From the NCBI GenBank assembly GCA_963555705.1, contig OY743176.1, positions 45,027,026 through 45,091,025 of the forward strand: 64,000 nt of DNA. Reading direction: 5' to 3'. The notes under the pieces are model-generated. The model had not been told where the DNA came from, searched no databases, and was given only the letters and a program-made list of their open reading frames with translations. Shown in pieces: positions 1-11,068 of this stretch. Every line of letters begins with the position of its first letter. The stretch's first letter is position 1. This DNA comes from Ligustrum vulgare (lineage: Eukaryota > Streptophyta > Magnoliopsida > Lamiales > Oleaceae). The position numbers and the translations under genes are program-made.

Positions 1-269
1 TTTTAAAGAAAAATCTTATTTTTTTCCTCCCTAATAACTAAAAAAACGTAATGTTATTTGATAATAGTAATTAGAAATACATTTAGCATTTAATTGTTAT
101 TTGTTTATGTTTTATTTAAATTTGTAAATTTACAAGTAATTCATATAACATAAAATACAACTTTAAATTCTATGTAAATATTTTATCGTATATATATTAA
201 TTTATCATTTTTTGTATTTAGAAACTTGACAAAAAAATTACTATAAATATGAAAAAGTCTATGTTTTTA
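1..269. other. AT-rich intergenic DNA
   Basis: Very AT-rich sequence with short T and A runs. No coding potential or repeat boundary could be recognised. Confidence 0.6.
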
Positions 270-485
270 TTCATACGGACCAAATCAAAACGAATCGCGA
301 CCTGCATGGGCCGGACTCGGATGGGCCAACGGACAGCCCCGAGTTGTAATTCGAAATTTGTGGGCTGAACCGGAACCGATCCGTAACCCGCAGTTGGCGG
401 GCTTTTTTTCAAACAGATCGTTACCGGGCTTTTATGTTGACGGACTGATCCGACCCGGACCACCCGTATTGACACCTCTACTAGG
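270..485 (-). mobile_element. hAT-like transposon end fragment
   Basis: A GC-richer island in AT-rich DNA. Read on the minus strand it starts TAGAGGTGTCAATACGGG and continues with repeated CGGGT/CCGG words and phrases such as GGCCCA. This start and composition are typical of the subterminal regions of plant hAT elements. The matching inverted end is not seen on the left, so the copy is probably truncated. The short open frame across it is not a gene. The family is assigned from remembered terminal style only. Confidence 0.4.
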
Positions 486-883
486 TCTACCAAACCATTT
501 ATAAAGAATAAGACATTTTTTAATTACAAATATTTTCACAATTCACGTTTTAACAATGCATTTTATTTAAAAACATCACATTCTTTATTTATAACAATTT
601 TTTTTTTATTAAGGTTTTCTTTATTCCTATTTTTCACACGTCAATTTAGAAATGTCAATTAATGTAATTAAAAATATAAATTTCACAATCATATTTCTTA
701 ATATGTCCTTAATTTATGACTTAAGGCATTTTCTAAAATAAAAATGAAGTTTTCTGTGGATGACAAATCTAAGAATAATTGGCACATTAAACTTTTAATT
801 TGATCCCACGTTACTTTAATTAAATGCATAATAAGCATGTGTTCGACAATTTAAGTATAATCAACATTTATAATCATCATAAT
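486..883. other. AT-rich intergenic DNA
   Basis: AT-rich spacer between the hAT fragment and the LINE. Nothing recognisable in it. Confidence 0.6.
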
Positions 884-894
884 TTTCAATACCA
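884..894. repeat. LINE target-site duplication, 3' side
   Basis: TTTCAATACCA lies directly beside the LINE A-tail. The same 11 bases recur at 6545-6555 at the other end of the element. Confidence 0.9.
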
Positions 895-938
895 TTTTTT
901 TTTCCTGAAATGGGAAATGCATTCATTAGAAAACTTGT

Positions 939-1544
939 TCATTCCTTAGTCGTTAGGCTTGGGGAAATGAAGCGTGGAATACAATCATTCCATATATGAT
1001 TACAAGTAGTAAATGCAACGAATTGTGCAATTGTGTGAGCTACCGAATTCCTCTCTCGAGGGATGTAGTAACACGATCCACAACAACTACTAATAAAAAG
1101 ATCTTGAATCTCACCTAGGATTCCGGCATTCAGATGATATTTATCCTGCTTAATCAAGTTTTGCACTATTGATAATGCATCGCTTTCCACGGCTTTAATT
1201 GGGATCCGACTATTCAAAGTAAATTTAATACCTTCTTTAATCGCAAGTGTTTCCACCAATTCAGCATTGCCAAGACTTCGAACGCGAAGGGCAAAAGCAG
1301 TACCTTCATCATCTCTGAACCAGCCCCCAATGCCGAAGAAACCTTCCTCCATTCTAACTGCCGCATCCATTGCCAAAATGAGTCCCTCCACCCGCTCTTC
1401 AGAACCTTTCCATCGTGACTGCCCATTGGAGTCGGCCATCCTATTAGCTTTATCCCTCCCATTCGCATCTTTAAACTCACTGACACTGAATTCCACCAGC
1501 CAACTTATGTAACTTGCTGGAAGAGCATTTCGCCCGTGCAACAC
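939..1544 (-). pseudogene. LINE ORF2 C-terminal RNase H (RVT_3)
   Basis: Plant-type RNase H at the end of ORF2. Landmarks are MDAAVRMEEG (first acidic residue), LVETLAIKEGI, VESDALSIV and RERNSVAHTIA, in the usual order and spacing. It would degrade the RNA strand of the hybrid. The stretch of about 200 codons is open to the stop at 939, but upstream frameshifts mean it cannot be made as part of ORF2. Confidence 0.88.
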
Positions 1545-1703
1545 TTCATTTCTAGCTTTCCAGATACTCCAAAGCCCAACTCATGCAAGTTCAAGGATAG
1601 GAATGGGCTGGTGAAGAATAAAACTTACCAGGGTCTCTCTAATCTCCAATTTAAGGCCTGCAATCAGGAATTTCTTCCATTGATCCCATAATCCCAGCAT
1701 TTT

Positions 1704-2258
1704 CTAGAATTCTTTCGTCCATGGGCATTCAATGAATATGTGTACGTTAGTTTCCACTCCTCCACACCTTGGACACTTGAGTTGGGCAAAGATTTGTCTT
1801 AGTAGCAGGTTCTCCATAGTTGGGATTGCTCCGTTTAAAATTCTCCAGAGAAGCTGCTTCGCTCTGGGGAGAGTGTTCATCTTCCAAAGTGACTCCCACC
1901 ATCTTCCATAATTCAGCCCACTAAACCCCTCCTCATTCGTTCCATTCTCCATCAGCATATGATAATCGCTCTTCATTGTGTACTGCCCATCTTTCGTAAG
2001 GTTCCAAATGATTCTATCCGGATGGCCAAGACTGCCTGGGGGAAGTGAGAGAATACGTATGGAGTCAACTGGCCAGAAGGATGCTTCGATGAGGTATGTG
2101 TTCCATTCTCCACTCACGGTTTTGATATCCGAAACCCATGTTAAGTTCTGCGACCTAGGAGAGATGATTTTCCCTCCCATTCCATTTGCAATCCATGCAT
2201 CGTCGTAGATTCTCACCTTTTTACCATCACCAACTCTCCAACGACATCTCTTAATCAA
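1704..2258 (-). pseudogene. LINE ORF2 zf-RVT region
   Basis: Open stretch of about 184 codons matching the region between reverse transcriptase and RNase H in plant LINEs. It contains CRWRVGDGKKVRIYDDAWI, then the zf-RVT-type end with LPRAKQLLWRILNGAIPT and a cysteine cluster CPRCGGVETNVHIFIECPW. It probably acts as a zinc-binding nucleic-acid contact. It is separated by frameshift or stop from the pieces on either side. Confidence 0.85.
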
Positions 2259-2393
2259 AACCTCCTTCCCCTATACCAAACTTGACCATACAAAGGAGCA
2301 CCCCTGTTTAATCTTGGCTTCGAGCATGTTACAGTTTGGGAAGTACTTGCTCTTCAATACTCGGCTGACCAGTGACTTTGGATGTTGGAGAAT

Positions 2394-3859
2394 TCACCAC
2401 ACGTGCTTGGCTAGTAAACTTTTGTTAAAGATAGGAAAATCCTGGAAACCCATTCCCCCGCTCTTCTTTGTTTTGCACATGGTCTTCCAGTTTATCCAAT
2501 GGAGCTTCTTCTTGTCAATTTTGGCTCCCCACCAAAACCTGGGCAGAATACTTCGAATGTTGTTGCACAGGTTGTTGGGGAGCTTAAAAATCCTCATGAC
2601 ATATGTGGGAATAGCTTGTAATACTGCCTTAAGAATCACCTCTCTACATGCATTAGAGAATAAATTATGGTTCCAACTCTGGACCTTCTTCCATATCTTA
2701 TCCTTTATCATTCCAAAGGTCTTCTTTTTGTTCTTCCCCGTCATGGATGGTAGCCCCAGGTAAGTGTCGTGGTGTTTGAGGGTCTGAATTCCCAGAATAG
2801 CACCAATCAAATTATGCTTATCCTGAGTTACATTTGGGCTAAAGACAATATTTGTTTTCTGAAGGTTCACCTACTGGCCCGATGCCTCCCATACTTCCTG
2901 ATAATAGCCATCAATTCCTCCACATCTTTAGCTTCAGCTCTTGAAAACAGAATGGAGTCATCCGCAAAAAAAGATGGCTAATGCACGGACCCTCTCGGTT
3001 GCATCTCAGGCCCATAATCTGCCCCGTACAAACCGTTGCCTGAAGTTTAGCTGAGAATGCTTCCGCACACATGATGAAGAGGTATGGCGACAATGGACAC
3101 CCTTGTCTGAGTCCATGCGAGGGGAGCACTTTCCCTTTGATTTGGCCATTGATGGCAAATGATATAGCCGTGGTTGAGATACAGTCCATGATTCTACCAA
3201 TCCATTGTGTTGGAAAGCCCATTTTTACCATAACTTCATCGAAAAAGCTCCACTCAGTCCGGTCATATGTTTTACTCATGTCCAGCTTAAGGCTCATGAA
3301 TCCCTTCTTGCCATTATTCCTCCTGCTTAAAGAGTCTAAAAGCTCAAAAGCAATTATGGCATTTTTCGTAAGAAGTCTATTAGAGACAAATGCACTTTGG
3401 GAATCAGAAATGAGAAAAGGCAAAACATTTTTCATCCTATTCGCTAAGCATTTAGCAACAATTTTATAGACAACACTACATAATGAAATAGGGCGAAAAT
3501 CAGAAATACACTCTGGTGTAGCTTTCTTCGGAATAAGGACCACCGTTATCTGATTAATTGATCGAACAGAACCTCGCTCATTTAGGACTCTTAAGCATGC
3601 ACTGGTAACTTGGAATTTAAGAAGATCCCAGTGGTTCTGGAAAAAAAATTGCTTGATAGCCATCCAGTCCAGGGGCTTTGAATGATCCAATACTAAAGAG
3701 AGCATCCTTAACTTCGTCCATGGTGAATGGTTCCAGAGGGGATTGAGCATCCTCATTTGTAAGCTGCTTCTGAATATCCTGGGTCCCGATAGCTAACGTC
3801 TCACCTGATGGTTCTGAGGTCGTGAAAAGGCCGGTGAAGAACTCCTCAATGTGGCTCAC
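2394..3859 (-). pseudogene. LINE ORF2 reverse transcriptase, broken
   Basis: Pieces 3859-3617, 3756-2911 and 2870-2394 give the RT order: FKAPGLDGYQAIFF, FRPISLCSVVYKI, LKLDMSKTYDRTEW (motif A) and HGLRQGCPLSPYLF (motif B). The motif C segment, expected as HLFFADD, is out of frame: the T run read on the minus strand (A run 2966-2972 on plus) has seven bases where eight are needed. A second slip lies in another T run near 3640, just after GYQAIFF. The last piece carries the RT thumb region (TYLGLPSMTG, then RFWWGAK). Confidence 0.9.
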
Positions 3860-3981
3860 AAGTTGATCTTGCCCTACAATCCAGTTGCCATCTGCCCCTC
3901 TTAGCCTATTGATAGTATTTTTCCTTCTTCTCTCTGTAGCTCTCTTGTGAAAGAACTTTGTGTTGCGATCCCCCCTATCAT

Positions 3982-5046
3982 CTAGTTAGTTGAAGCTCTT
4001 TGTTTCCAATAGTATTCCTCCCTTCTATTAATAGTTGAAACCTTTACCTCCAATTCTTTAACCTCATTCATGACCTGACCGGGTGACTTTGAGCTCAGCA
4101 ATTGATCTCTCCTCTTGTTGCACTCCTCCAAAGTTTTCCTTCTTCTCCCTAGTTTTTCTCTGCTCCAGCTGGTAAGGTTGTCCATGCACCCACTAAGAAT
4201 TTCTTTGGTTTGCCCAAATGGATCAGTACCGTCCCCATTTCCAAACTCTCCAGTGAGGCTATCTTTAATGACTTCGAAATACCCTTCATTTTGGATCCAA
4301 AGAGGTTTGAATCGCTTGAAAGAGACACGAGTCTCTCTTCTTCTGATCCTGTCCCGTCGGTTAAACTTTACCAGAATAGGTGTATGATCTGATTTTAAAA
4401 AGGGAAGATAAAGAACCTCCGAGAAGGAAAAACGGTTGGCCCATGCTGGATTGCACACTGCCCTGTCCAATCTAGCCTGTATATGTGCGTCACCACATCT
4501 GCCATTATTCCATGTCATTACTGGGCCAACACATCCCAGGTCCATTAGACGACATTCCATCACAAAATTTGTCACAAAGTAGTATTGATCTACTATTACT
4601 CCCCCTCCTCTCTTCCATGCTGATTGTTTCATTAAAATCGCCCAGACATATCCATGGAAGGTCAAACATCCCCTTTAACTTCCTCAATAAGTCCCATGAA
4701 TGTTCTCGAAAGTCTGAGATAGGATTCCTATAGAAACCCGTAAGACGCCATGGCTCGGCTCGTTCCATATAGATGATTGCGTCAATGTGCCCCTTAGAGA
4801 ACGATTTTACATGCACATCCCATCCTTCCTTCCAGAGTAACATAAGGCCTCCGCTTTCCCCATGCTATCAACGATAAAATTTGAACCAAAGCCTAGAGCA
4901 TACCAAATTCTGTCTGCCTTAACACCGGCTAATCTCATCTCAGACAGGAAGACGAAATCAGGGGAATGACTACGGATGAGGCTCCGTAATGATGATAATG
5001 TGCAGGGGTTCCCCATCCCTTGCAGATTCCAACACAGGCAACTCAT
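3982..5046 (-). pseudogene. LINE ORF2 endonuclease domain, broken
   Basis: N-terminal part of ORF2, an endonuclease/exonuclease/phosphatase fold that nicks the target DNA. It starts at the ATG 5044-5046 with MSCLCWNLQGMGNP, the usual opening of plant LINE endonucleases; PDFVFLSEM and WICLGDFNETIS follow. Three overlapping pieces in different frames (5046-4807, 4843-4505, 4665-3982) show at least two frameshifts. The last piece includes the conserved SDHTPILVKF near the domain end and then the linker towards the reverse transcriptase. Confidence 0.88.
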
Positions 5047-6412
5047 GATGTCCGACAGTCCTGTTTCACAGGACTCGCTAGTTTGTAATTGTTCAAAATG
5101 ACCTCCATCTCCCCACTAACCTCCTTCCCCATGCTTCTTTTATCCCCTCCCACCTCCTCCCCTGTCCATGGTAATTTGCTTTTGCTCTTTGGGCTTGCCT
5201 TCACTCCGTTGATAGAGTTACCTGGCCCACCTAATAGAAGTCTTTTACCTGGAGAATATATTGCAGGCCCCCTCACACCCCTCGCCAATTTTTTCCACCT
5301 TTTCCCTCTTACATGACTGTTTGAATAACTCCCCTCCATACTACTGGTCATCCCTGCATTTTGTTCTGCATTGTTTTTCCTCCCTTCATTGTTCAATTTC
5401 TCCCTGTCCCCATTCTCATATTTATCGTCAGCCCCTCCAGCCTCTGCTTCCTTCCTATCCATTTCATCTGACTCCTTGTTATTGGATCCTTCCCTTTCTG
5501 TCCATGCTGCCCCCCTTTGAATTCCACTCTTCATTTCCCTGGTTGGACCGATTATGGCCTCTGATCATCACCCCCTATCACCACTGCCCAATGATTCTCT
5601 AAAATCTCCTTCCTCGTTGCTGTCCGTCTTGGAACTTACTTTTGCTCCATATGATCTCCTCGAGGAGTTTTGTTTCTGTTTGCCTCCATTAATTTGGGCC
5701 CTGATTTTATCGTTATATTTTAGCGCTTCCACGCCTCCTTCGAGCACTCCTTCCTGTAAACATTCATTTAATCTATGTCCCATAACTCCGCAGCGGAAGT
5801 ATAGAACCGATAGCCTTTCGTATTGTAATGGAACCACAAATTCCTTCCCTAATGACTCAAGATGCACAAAAACTCCTTTTTTCAGTGTCTTGGCTATGTC
5901 CAGTAGGACTCTCACTCTTGGAATAATACTTGCATAATCGGTTTCCATAACTTCCCCAATGAGCTTGCGTATTCCTCGTAATGCCCGGTCTGTATGACAA
6001 ACTAAGGGCACATTCAAAAGATGGACCCAAAATACAGTAGTATTGAACTCCATTCTCAAGAGATCTCCTGTCTCATCCGAGTTTTTAAGGATTAGAAGTT
6101 GGTTATTGAAGAGCCATGGCCCCCCCTTAAGATCCCTTAGCCTATATGACGTCGAACCAAAATGGAAGGTAAAAACATTTGGGTTACCTTTGGCTTCAAC
6201 TTTCAGACCTCTTGTGAGCTGCCAAACCAGTCGAAAACCCTCTCCACTGCCTCCCTATTAGCCACCTTCGCACTGACCACTTTTCCAACCAGACACGATT
6301 TCAGGTTTGTTAAGCCCTCGTTACACACTTCTTCACCAATGGAGATCTTTGAATAGTTGAAATCCTCAAGTTTAAGTTGCTCACAAAGTTCTCTAATATC
6401 ATCAGGATCCAT
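5043..6412 (-). pseudogene. LINE ORF1, DUF4283 protein, broken
   Basis: The best start is the ATG at 6410-6412 (protein begins MDPDDIRELC); an upstream in-frame GTG is unlikely to be used. The first piece runs to about 6203, then a frameshift moves to the frame covering about 6200-5568, which has the DUF4283-like FTFHFGSTSYRLRDLKGGPW and a zinc-knuckle-like YFRCGVMGHRLNEC. In that knuckle the position expected to be the first Cys is Tyr. A third open piece, 5534-5043, is basic, rich in G, K and E, and of low complexity. It ends in a stop overlapping the ORF2 start codon. ORF1 proteins of this family bind the element RNA. Confidence 0.85.
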
Positions 6413-6544
6413 ATTACGCTTAAGGATGATGAAGACCAGAATAAAAGCTTGAAGAAAATGCTGGGTAGACCCATCGACTAGAGCCACCTATTGTGGGGGG
6501 AAGAAGTCTTAGTTATCGCCAGGGACGAGAGCTAAGGGACTCGC

Positions 6545-6555
6545 TTTCAATACCA
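6545..6555. repeat. LINE target-site duplication, 5' side
   Basis: TTTCAATACCA, identical to 884-894. It marks the 5' end of the LINE at 6544. Confidence 0.9.
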
Positions 6556-6583
6556 CTTTTAATCATACACATTTTTTAAATCA

Positions 6584-6775
6584 CTTTTTAACAGTGTTCT
6601 AAAAAGTGTAAAGCGTAACGAAGCGGCGAGGTCGAGCATCAAGCTTAAGCGCATCTAAGGACGTAAAAGTGAGGCAATGCTTGAGCGAAGCGTGACGAAG
6701 TGGCGAGGCCAAGTTTCAAGTCTAAGCGCGCCCACGTATAAGTGTAAGCGATCTTTTTAGAATACTGCTTTTTAA
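6584..6775. mobile_element. hAT-type MITE with target duplication
   Basis: A 176-bp element at 6592-6767. Its ends are inverted repeats: CAGTGTTCTAAAAAG on the left against CAGTATTCTAAAAAG read from the right, 14 of 15 matching. Perfect 8-bp direct repeats CTTTTTAA sit at 6584-6591 and 6768-6775. An 8-bp duplication with CAGTG ends indicates the hAT superfamily. The interior is rich in GCG/CGC words and has no coding capacity, so an autonomous relative would have to supply transposase. Confidence 0.88.
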
Positions 6776-7345
6776 TCATAAATTTTACTTAGTAAACACA
6801 AATAACTAAAAAATAATGGCGATTACAGTCGCCGATCACAAGCAGAATTTATGTAACTTACCACAACATTTTATTTGGATTAATAACAAAACATATTAAA
6901 TAAGGGCATATTACGAAATAACAAAATTTAAATACACACTTAATAAGGTAAGTAAAATATAATTTGGGATAAACAAATAAGTTATATAAACCTACCTTCA
7001 TAGACATGGGGTAAAAGTGAGTGGGGCCGCCACAGTTTATTTGTGATCGCAATTTATTTTGTCTTTTTTTTTTTCGTTTGATCAGTTTTGTGGGTATAAA
7101 TGAAGTTTTAATAGCAAATCTTGATATCAATGAGTAGTTTTCATAAAGTGTTTTATCACATTATTTTCGAATACAAAATCGTCAATTGTAGCAAAAGTTA
7201 CAGTAATTTGAAACAGTCCATTAACAATGTAAACTTGCATTTAATTTGGTACTTTTTTTTAATAAAAACAATTTTTTTAAATCAATTTTTAGTCACATAT
7301 TTCTCAAACAGTTTTTCAACCAAATATTTTACTATTCTATATAAA
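6776..7345. other. AT-rich intergenic DNA
   Basis: AT-rich spacer between the MITE and the Tat-like element. No gene or clear repeat was recognised. Confidence 0.6.
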
Positions 7346-7350
7346 GGGGC

Positions 7351-8119
7351 TGATGCTGTAAAAATTCCTAACCTTGACGTGGCAAGATCTGGAGTTGCTT
7401 GATCACTGGAAAAGATAAATGAATTCTCCTTGAATGCCCTGCAAAAAAGGTGAGGAGGATTCTCTCTATCACCCATCCGGTGTGAGAATTAGTTTTCTGG
7501 TGAACGAAAAGTAGAGAGAGAATATATATATAACTGGAAAATATGTTGTGTTATGAATATTCGATCAGAAAAGCTGTATTTATAGCGCTCAAAAGCCTGC
7601 AACCTTCTTTTACTGTGAGAAGGAGTCCTATTTGTGTAAACTTACCTTTTAAGAGAAGAATCCTTATAAAGATTGAACTCCCCATTTTTTATTTAGGATG
7701 TTTCCTTATGGAGTGCATCTTGTCTTGGGGCCCAAGAATGTTGCCCATTGGTGAAGCCCATATACGAAGAAGGCTTTGAGTCCTGTATGCATTGGGCTTT
7801 TGGTGTAATAAGGCCGAGATGAACAGACCATTAAATCCATGATATGGCCAGATAAATATGTGGCCGGGAGGACCCAACCTTAATGATAGGATATGGTCAG
7901 GCTAGTTGGCCGGCCTATGGACAAATGAACGGGATGACCTAGTTAGGTTGGGAAACATGCCCGATCTATATGATTGTGCCCGACCCGTTAGTTATTCGGT
8001 TAACCCTTTTGAAGAGATCGGGCACCTGGGTCGGTCTATTGGTCAAGATGGCCTGACTTGTATACTTCTAAGGCTTATAGCTCATCCTTGGATTTTATGC
8101 TGTGAAATCATACCTATCA
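7351..8119 (-). repeat. 3' LTR of the Tat-like element
   Basis: 769-bp LTR matching 29604-30393 with many substitutions and small indels. The boundary is set by TGATGCTG on the left, CCTATCA on the right and the GGGGC duplication. A short tandem copy of GGCCCCGTGCATC lies just inside the element at about 8120-8150, near where the polypurine tract should be. Confidence 0.9.
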
Positions 8120-8513
8120 TTGGCCCCGTGCATCTTGGCCCCGTGCATCAGGGATCGAAAATAAATCTCTGAATGCATTCATTTTTTGACAGCTATGATA
8201 TCTATTTCTTATGGCTAATGACGCGTTTTGCCAACTATTCTCTCTTCATTTAATGTGAGGAGGTGTACAGTGTTGATTCAGATTGTTGACACGTGTTCAA
8301 AGCGAAAGGTTGAGATTCAAAAACTTTCCCGCCATTTTTGTCTATATATATGTAGTACCTATCCTCCCTTTCATTTTACTTTGCGAAATTTTTTGAGAGA
8401 CCAACGAACTCCTTGAGCAAGTAGCACGATCTATCCCTATAGCAAAAGTAGTACTTTAGGTAAGCTCGACCTTTCCTGACCTCCTTATTTACATAACTTA
8501 TTTTTCACAAAAT

Positions 8514-9620
8514 ATGGTAAGGCAAGAGACCGTAGGAGACCTTAGGGAAGTAGAGGATCTGGACGAGCCTTTAGAGGTCGAGCCACTAGGTTTTTACGAG
8601 CCTCTACCTCCCCAGGATGAAGAATCGGTCAGTGAGGAGGGTGTAGAAAATAACCCAGATTTGGGTAGAGGGCCGAGTGAGGCCGACCTTGAGCTTCCAA
8701 CTTTTAATAGTAGGATGAAGGAGCATATGGTCAAGGCTGATATGAGGAAATTTAGGCTTTCTAATGCGTACACAACACGAGTTCCGAAAGAGGACGATGT
8801 GTCATATCATTGCTCGGAAGGGGAGATGATAGTGTTTCATGAGGCCCTTGTGGGTGGGTTTAGGCTTCCCCTCCATCATTTTTTTATTGACTTTCTCCTC
8901 ACTGCGAGCATAGTTCCGGGTCAGCTCGCCCCCAATGGATGGAGGATCTTGATGTGTTTTTTCGTTTTATGTAGGCCTTTAGGGATTGAGCCTACCATAG
9001 ATTTGTGTAAATGTCTTTTAGACCTGAAATACCTACCCTAGTGTAACTGTTTTGTGTATTTAAACGGGAAGGGGCGCTTCGAGGTCCCGTGAGTTCCTTC
9101 CTCCTTAAAGTATTGGAAGGAGAGGTTCTTCTTCGTGAAGCCCGGGGAAGGAGAGAACATATTTTTATCGACTTTTAGGAGGCCAGGCGTAGATAGCTTT
9201 AATAGGATGGGAAATAAGAGTGAGGAGGAGATGGTCGACCTTCTTGCCAATGCCATTAGAATATCTGACTTTGGCCTCTTGGCCCAGGAGGCGTCTGATT
9301 TGACGACTAATGAGATTTTGAGTCAGGCCGATCTTGACTTGCAGCCCGGTAGGTCGAGGCCTTGTAAATTAAGTAATTTGTACTTAACTTTTGTAATTTT
9401 TATGTTTTTTGGCTTTTGCTTCATATTCTTACCTTCTACTTTTTTGTATCCCACAGGAATGGCATTTGACGGGGATAAACTGAGGAAGCTGATAGAGGAA
9501 AAGGCTAGGAAAGCAGCACAGAAAAGAAAAGATGATGGGTTCATGCGACACTGATACCAAAAAAGGCCTCGCAAGGATAAGTCCGGCATGGGGGAGACTT
9601 CCAGGAGGAATACAGAGGTT
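8514..9620 (+). pseudogene. Antisense extra ORF of Tat element, 5' part
   Basis: A plus-strand ORF inside a minus-strand element. The first 175 codons (8514-9041) have an acidic start and then the conserved block PLHHFFIDFLLTASIVPGQ followed by NGWRI, typical of the 'putative gypsy type transposon' domain family (Transposase_28). After a frameshift and a stop, YWKERFFFVKPGEGE continues the family pattern. A likely 108-bp intron, 9349-9456, has GT...AG borders, and removing it keeps the frame into MAFDGDKLRKLIEEKARK. The ORF is cut at 9628 by the nested Athila-like element and resumes at 17236. The protein's function is unknown. Confidence 0.78.
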
Positions 9621-9628
9621 CCCCCTCA

Positions 9629-11068
9629 TGCGTGTCGCAATGCACCAAAATAATAATTAAATTCCTTGTTCACTATTACTAAGAATATAGCAGTGGAAGC
9701 AAGGGTCGATCCCACGAGGAACGGGAACTAACTTAGTGTCATGTCAATTAGAATCGTAAAGGGGGGGTTTTGGTTTGAGTTGTTTGTAAATGATTTAACT
9801 AATAAAATAAAGCAATTAAAATGATTGAAATAAATATCAAATGTTGACGAGTCCTAGTTCTCAGGTTCAGTTGTATTCTATCACAATGTTATCACTTTCC
9901 AAGTAACGCGAGTTCAATTTCTTCTTTGATTTATCACCCGTAAATAGTTAATAAGCTCTAACTATTCCGATTCTCCCTTAATTGCATTTAATTAGAATAA
10001 GCTCTCTAATCAAACATTAGCCATTGAATAACCTAAAACAAGCTCCTTAGATTTAAGACAACAACTATATAATGGTTGAGAAGAATTATGGTGAATTAGG
10101 TTATCAATCACACAAGCTCGTGACAATTAACCTAAGTTGGAATTCTCAATGAAAATTATTAAATTTCCACTTGCTACTATGATTTGAACAACAAGACGAT
10201 TACGGATCCAATCATTCAAAATAGCAAATCTCAATACAACAAATTAAATGATAAGGCCTTAATCAAATAAAGAATTGCATTGATTGAATAAAAAACGCAT
10301 AAGAATCCAACAAATCAAAGTAAAGAATTTAGAACTACGTTACTAGTTTGGAAAAGCAATAACAAATTGATATGAAATACAACTTCCCCTTCGAACTAGG
10401 TATGGAAGCTTAGCCACTCAAAGCCATGAAAAATTCTGGAAGTTTCTTTTCTTGATTCGCCTTCTCGAGTCGCTGAATTCTTCTTCCAATCTCCAAGCAA
10501 GCCGCTCCCTCTTTCAATAATTATTTCACACTTTTTTCTGTCATGAGAACCCCTTTTTATAGCCTCAATTTCGTGCCCTAGCTTTGGGACCAAGAAATCC
10601 AAAATTATGGAAAGAATTGAAATAAGGAAATTTTTGACTAGAATAGTTACGGCCGTAAGTTTTCCTTTACGGCCGTAAAGGAGTTTCTGCACATTTCTCG
10701 CAATTTGAAGTTACTGCCGTAACACATCCATTTACGGCCGTAAATACGTCTCTGCAATTTTTTCCAAATGAAGGTTACAGCCGTGAGTATCCATTTACGG
10801 CCGTAACTCACATTCTGTTGATTTTCCTTAATATGTTGAACACTCTTACGGTCGTGAATATTCATTTACGGCCGTAACTCAATTTTGCACCCAAGGTCCC
10901 CAATCTTCGATTTTAAGCGCATTTTGGTCCTTTTTCCTTCTTTTCTCTTCCTTTGTGATCCTATACAATATAAAACATAAATTGCATTAATAATACTTAG
11001 ATAGAATCACATTATGGCATATTCAAGGACATAAGTGTATAAAATAAACGTTAATACAACACTTATCA
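9629..11068 (-). repeat. 3' LTR of the Athila-like element
   Basis: 1440-bp LTR. It contains eight copies or variants of the 12-bp palindrome TTACGGCCGTAA at 10647-10877, three of them altered inside the GGCC core relative to the other LTR. Just inside the element, on the minus strand, GTGTGGGGGGATT is the polypurine tract. Confidence 0.93.

Larger units (their letters stand above)
895..6544 (-). mobile_element. Full-length but broken plant L1-type LINE
   Basis: A non-LTR retrotransposon of about 5.65 kb. On the minus strand the order is: short 5' leader, ORF1 (DUF4283 plus a zinc-knuckle-like segment), ORF2 with endonuclease, reverse transcriptase, zf-RVT and a C-terminal RNase H, then a short tail of nine A (T run 895-903). 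An 11-bp direct repeat flanks it exactly, so both ends are certain and no 5' truncation occurred. Several frameshifts and stops split both ORFs, so the copy is inactive. Plant L1 elements copy themselves by target-primed reverse transcription, which explains the A-tail and the duplication. Confidence 0.93.

Noticed and set aside
5089..5937. Plus-strand frames rich in Pro and Ser
   Set aside because: Antisense of LINE ORF1.
10396..10865. 98- and 72-codon frames, duplicated at 16563-17032
   Set aside because: Part of the Athila-like LTR; the second is made of the ACGGCCGT array.
10640..10880. CRISPR-like array
   Set aside because: Short palindromes with irregular spacing inside a plant LTR, not direct repeats with unique spacers.
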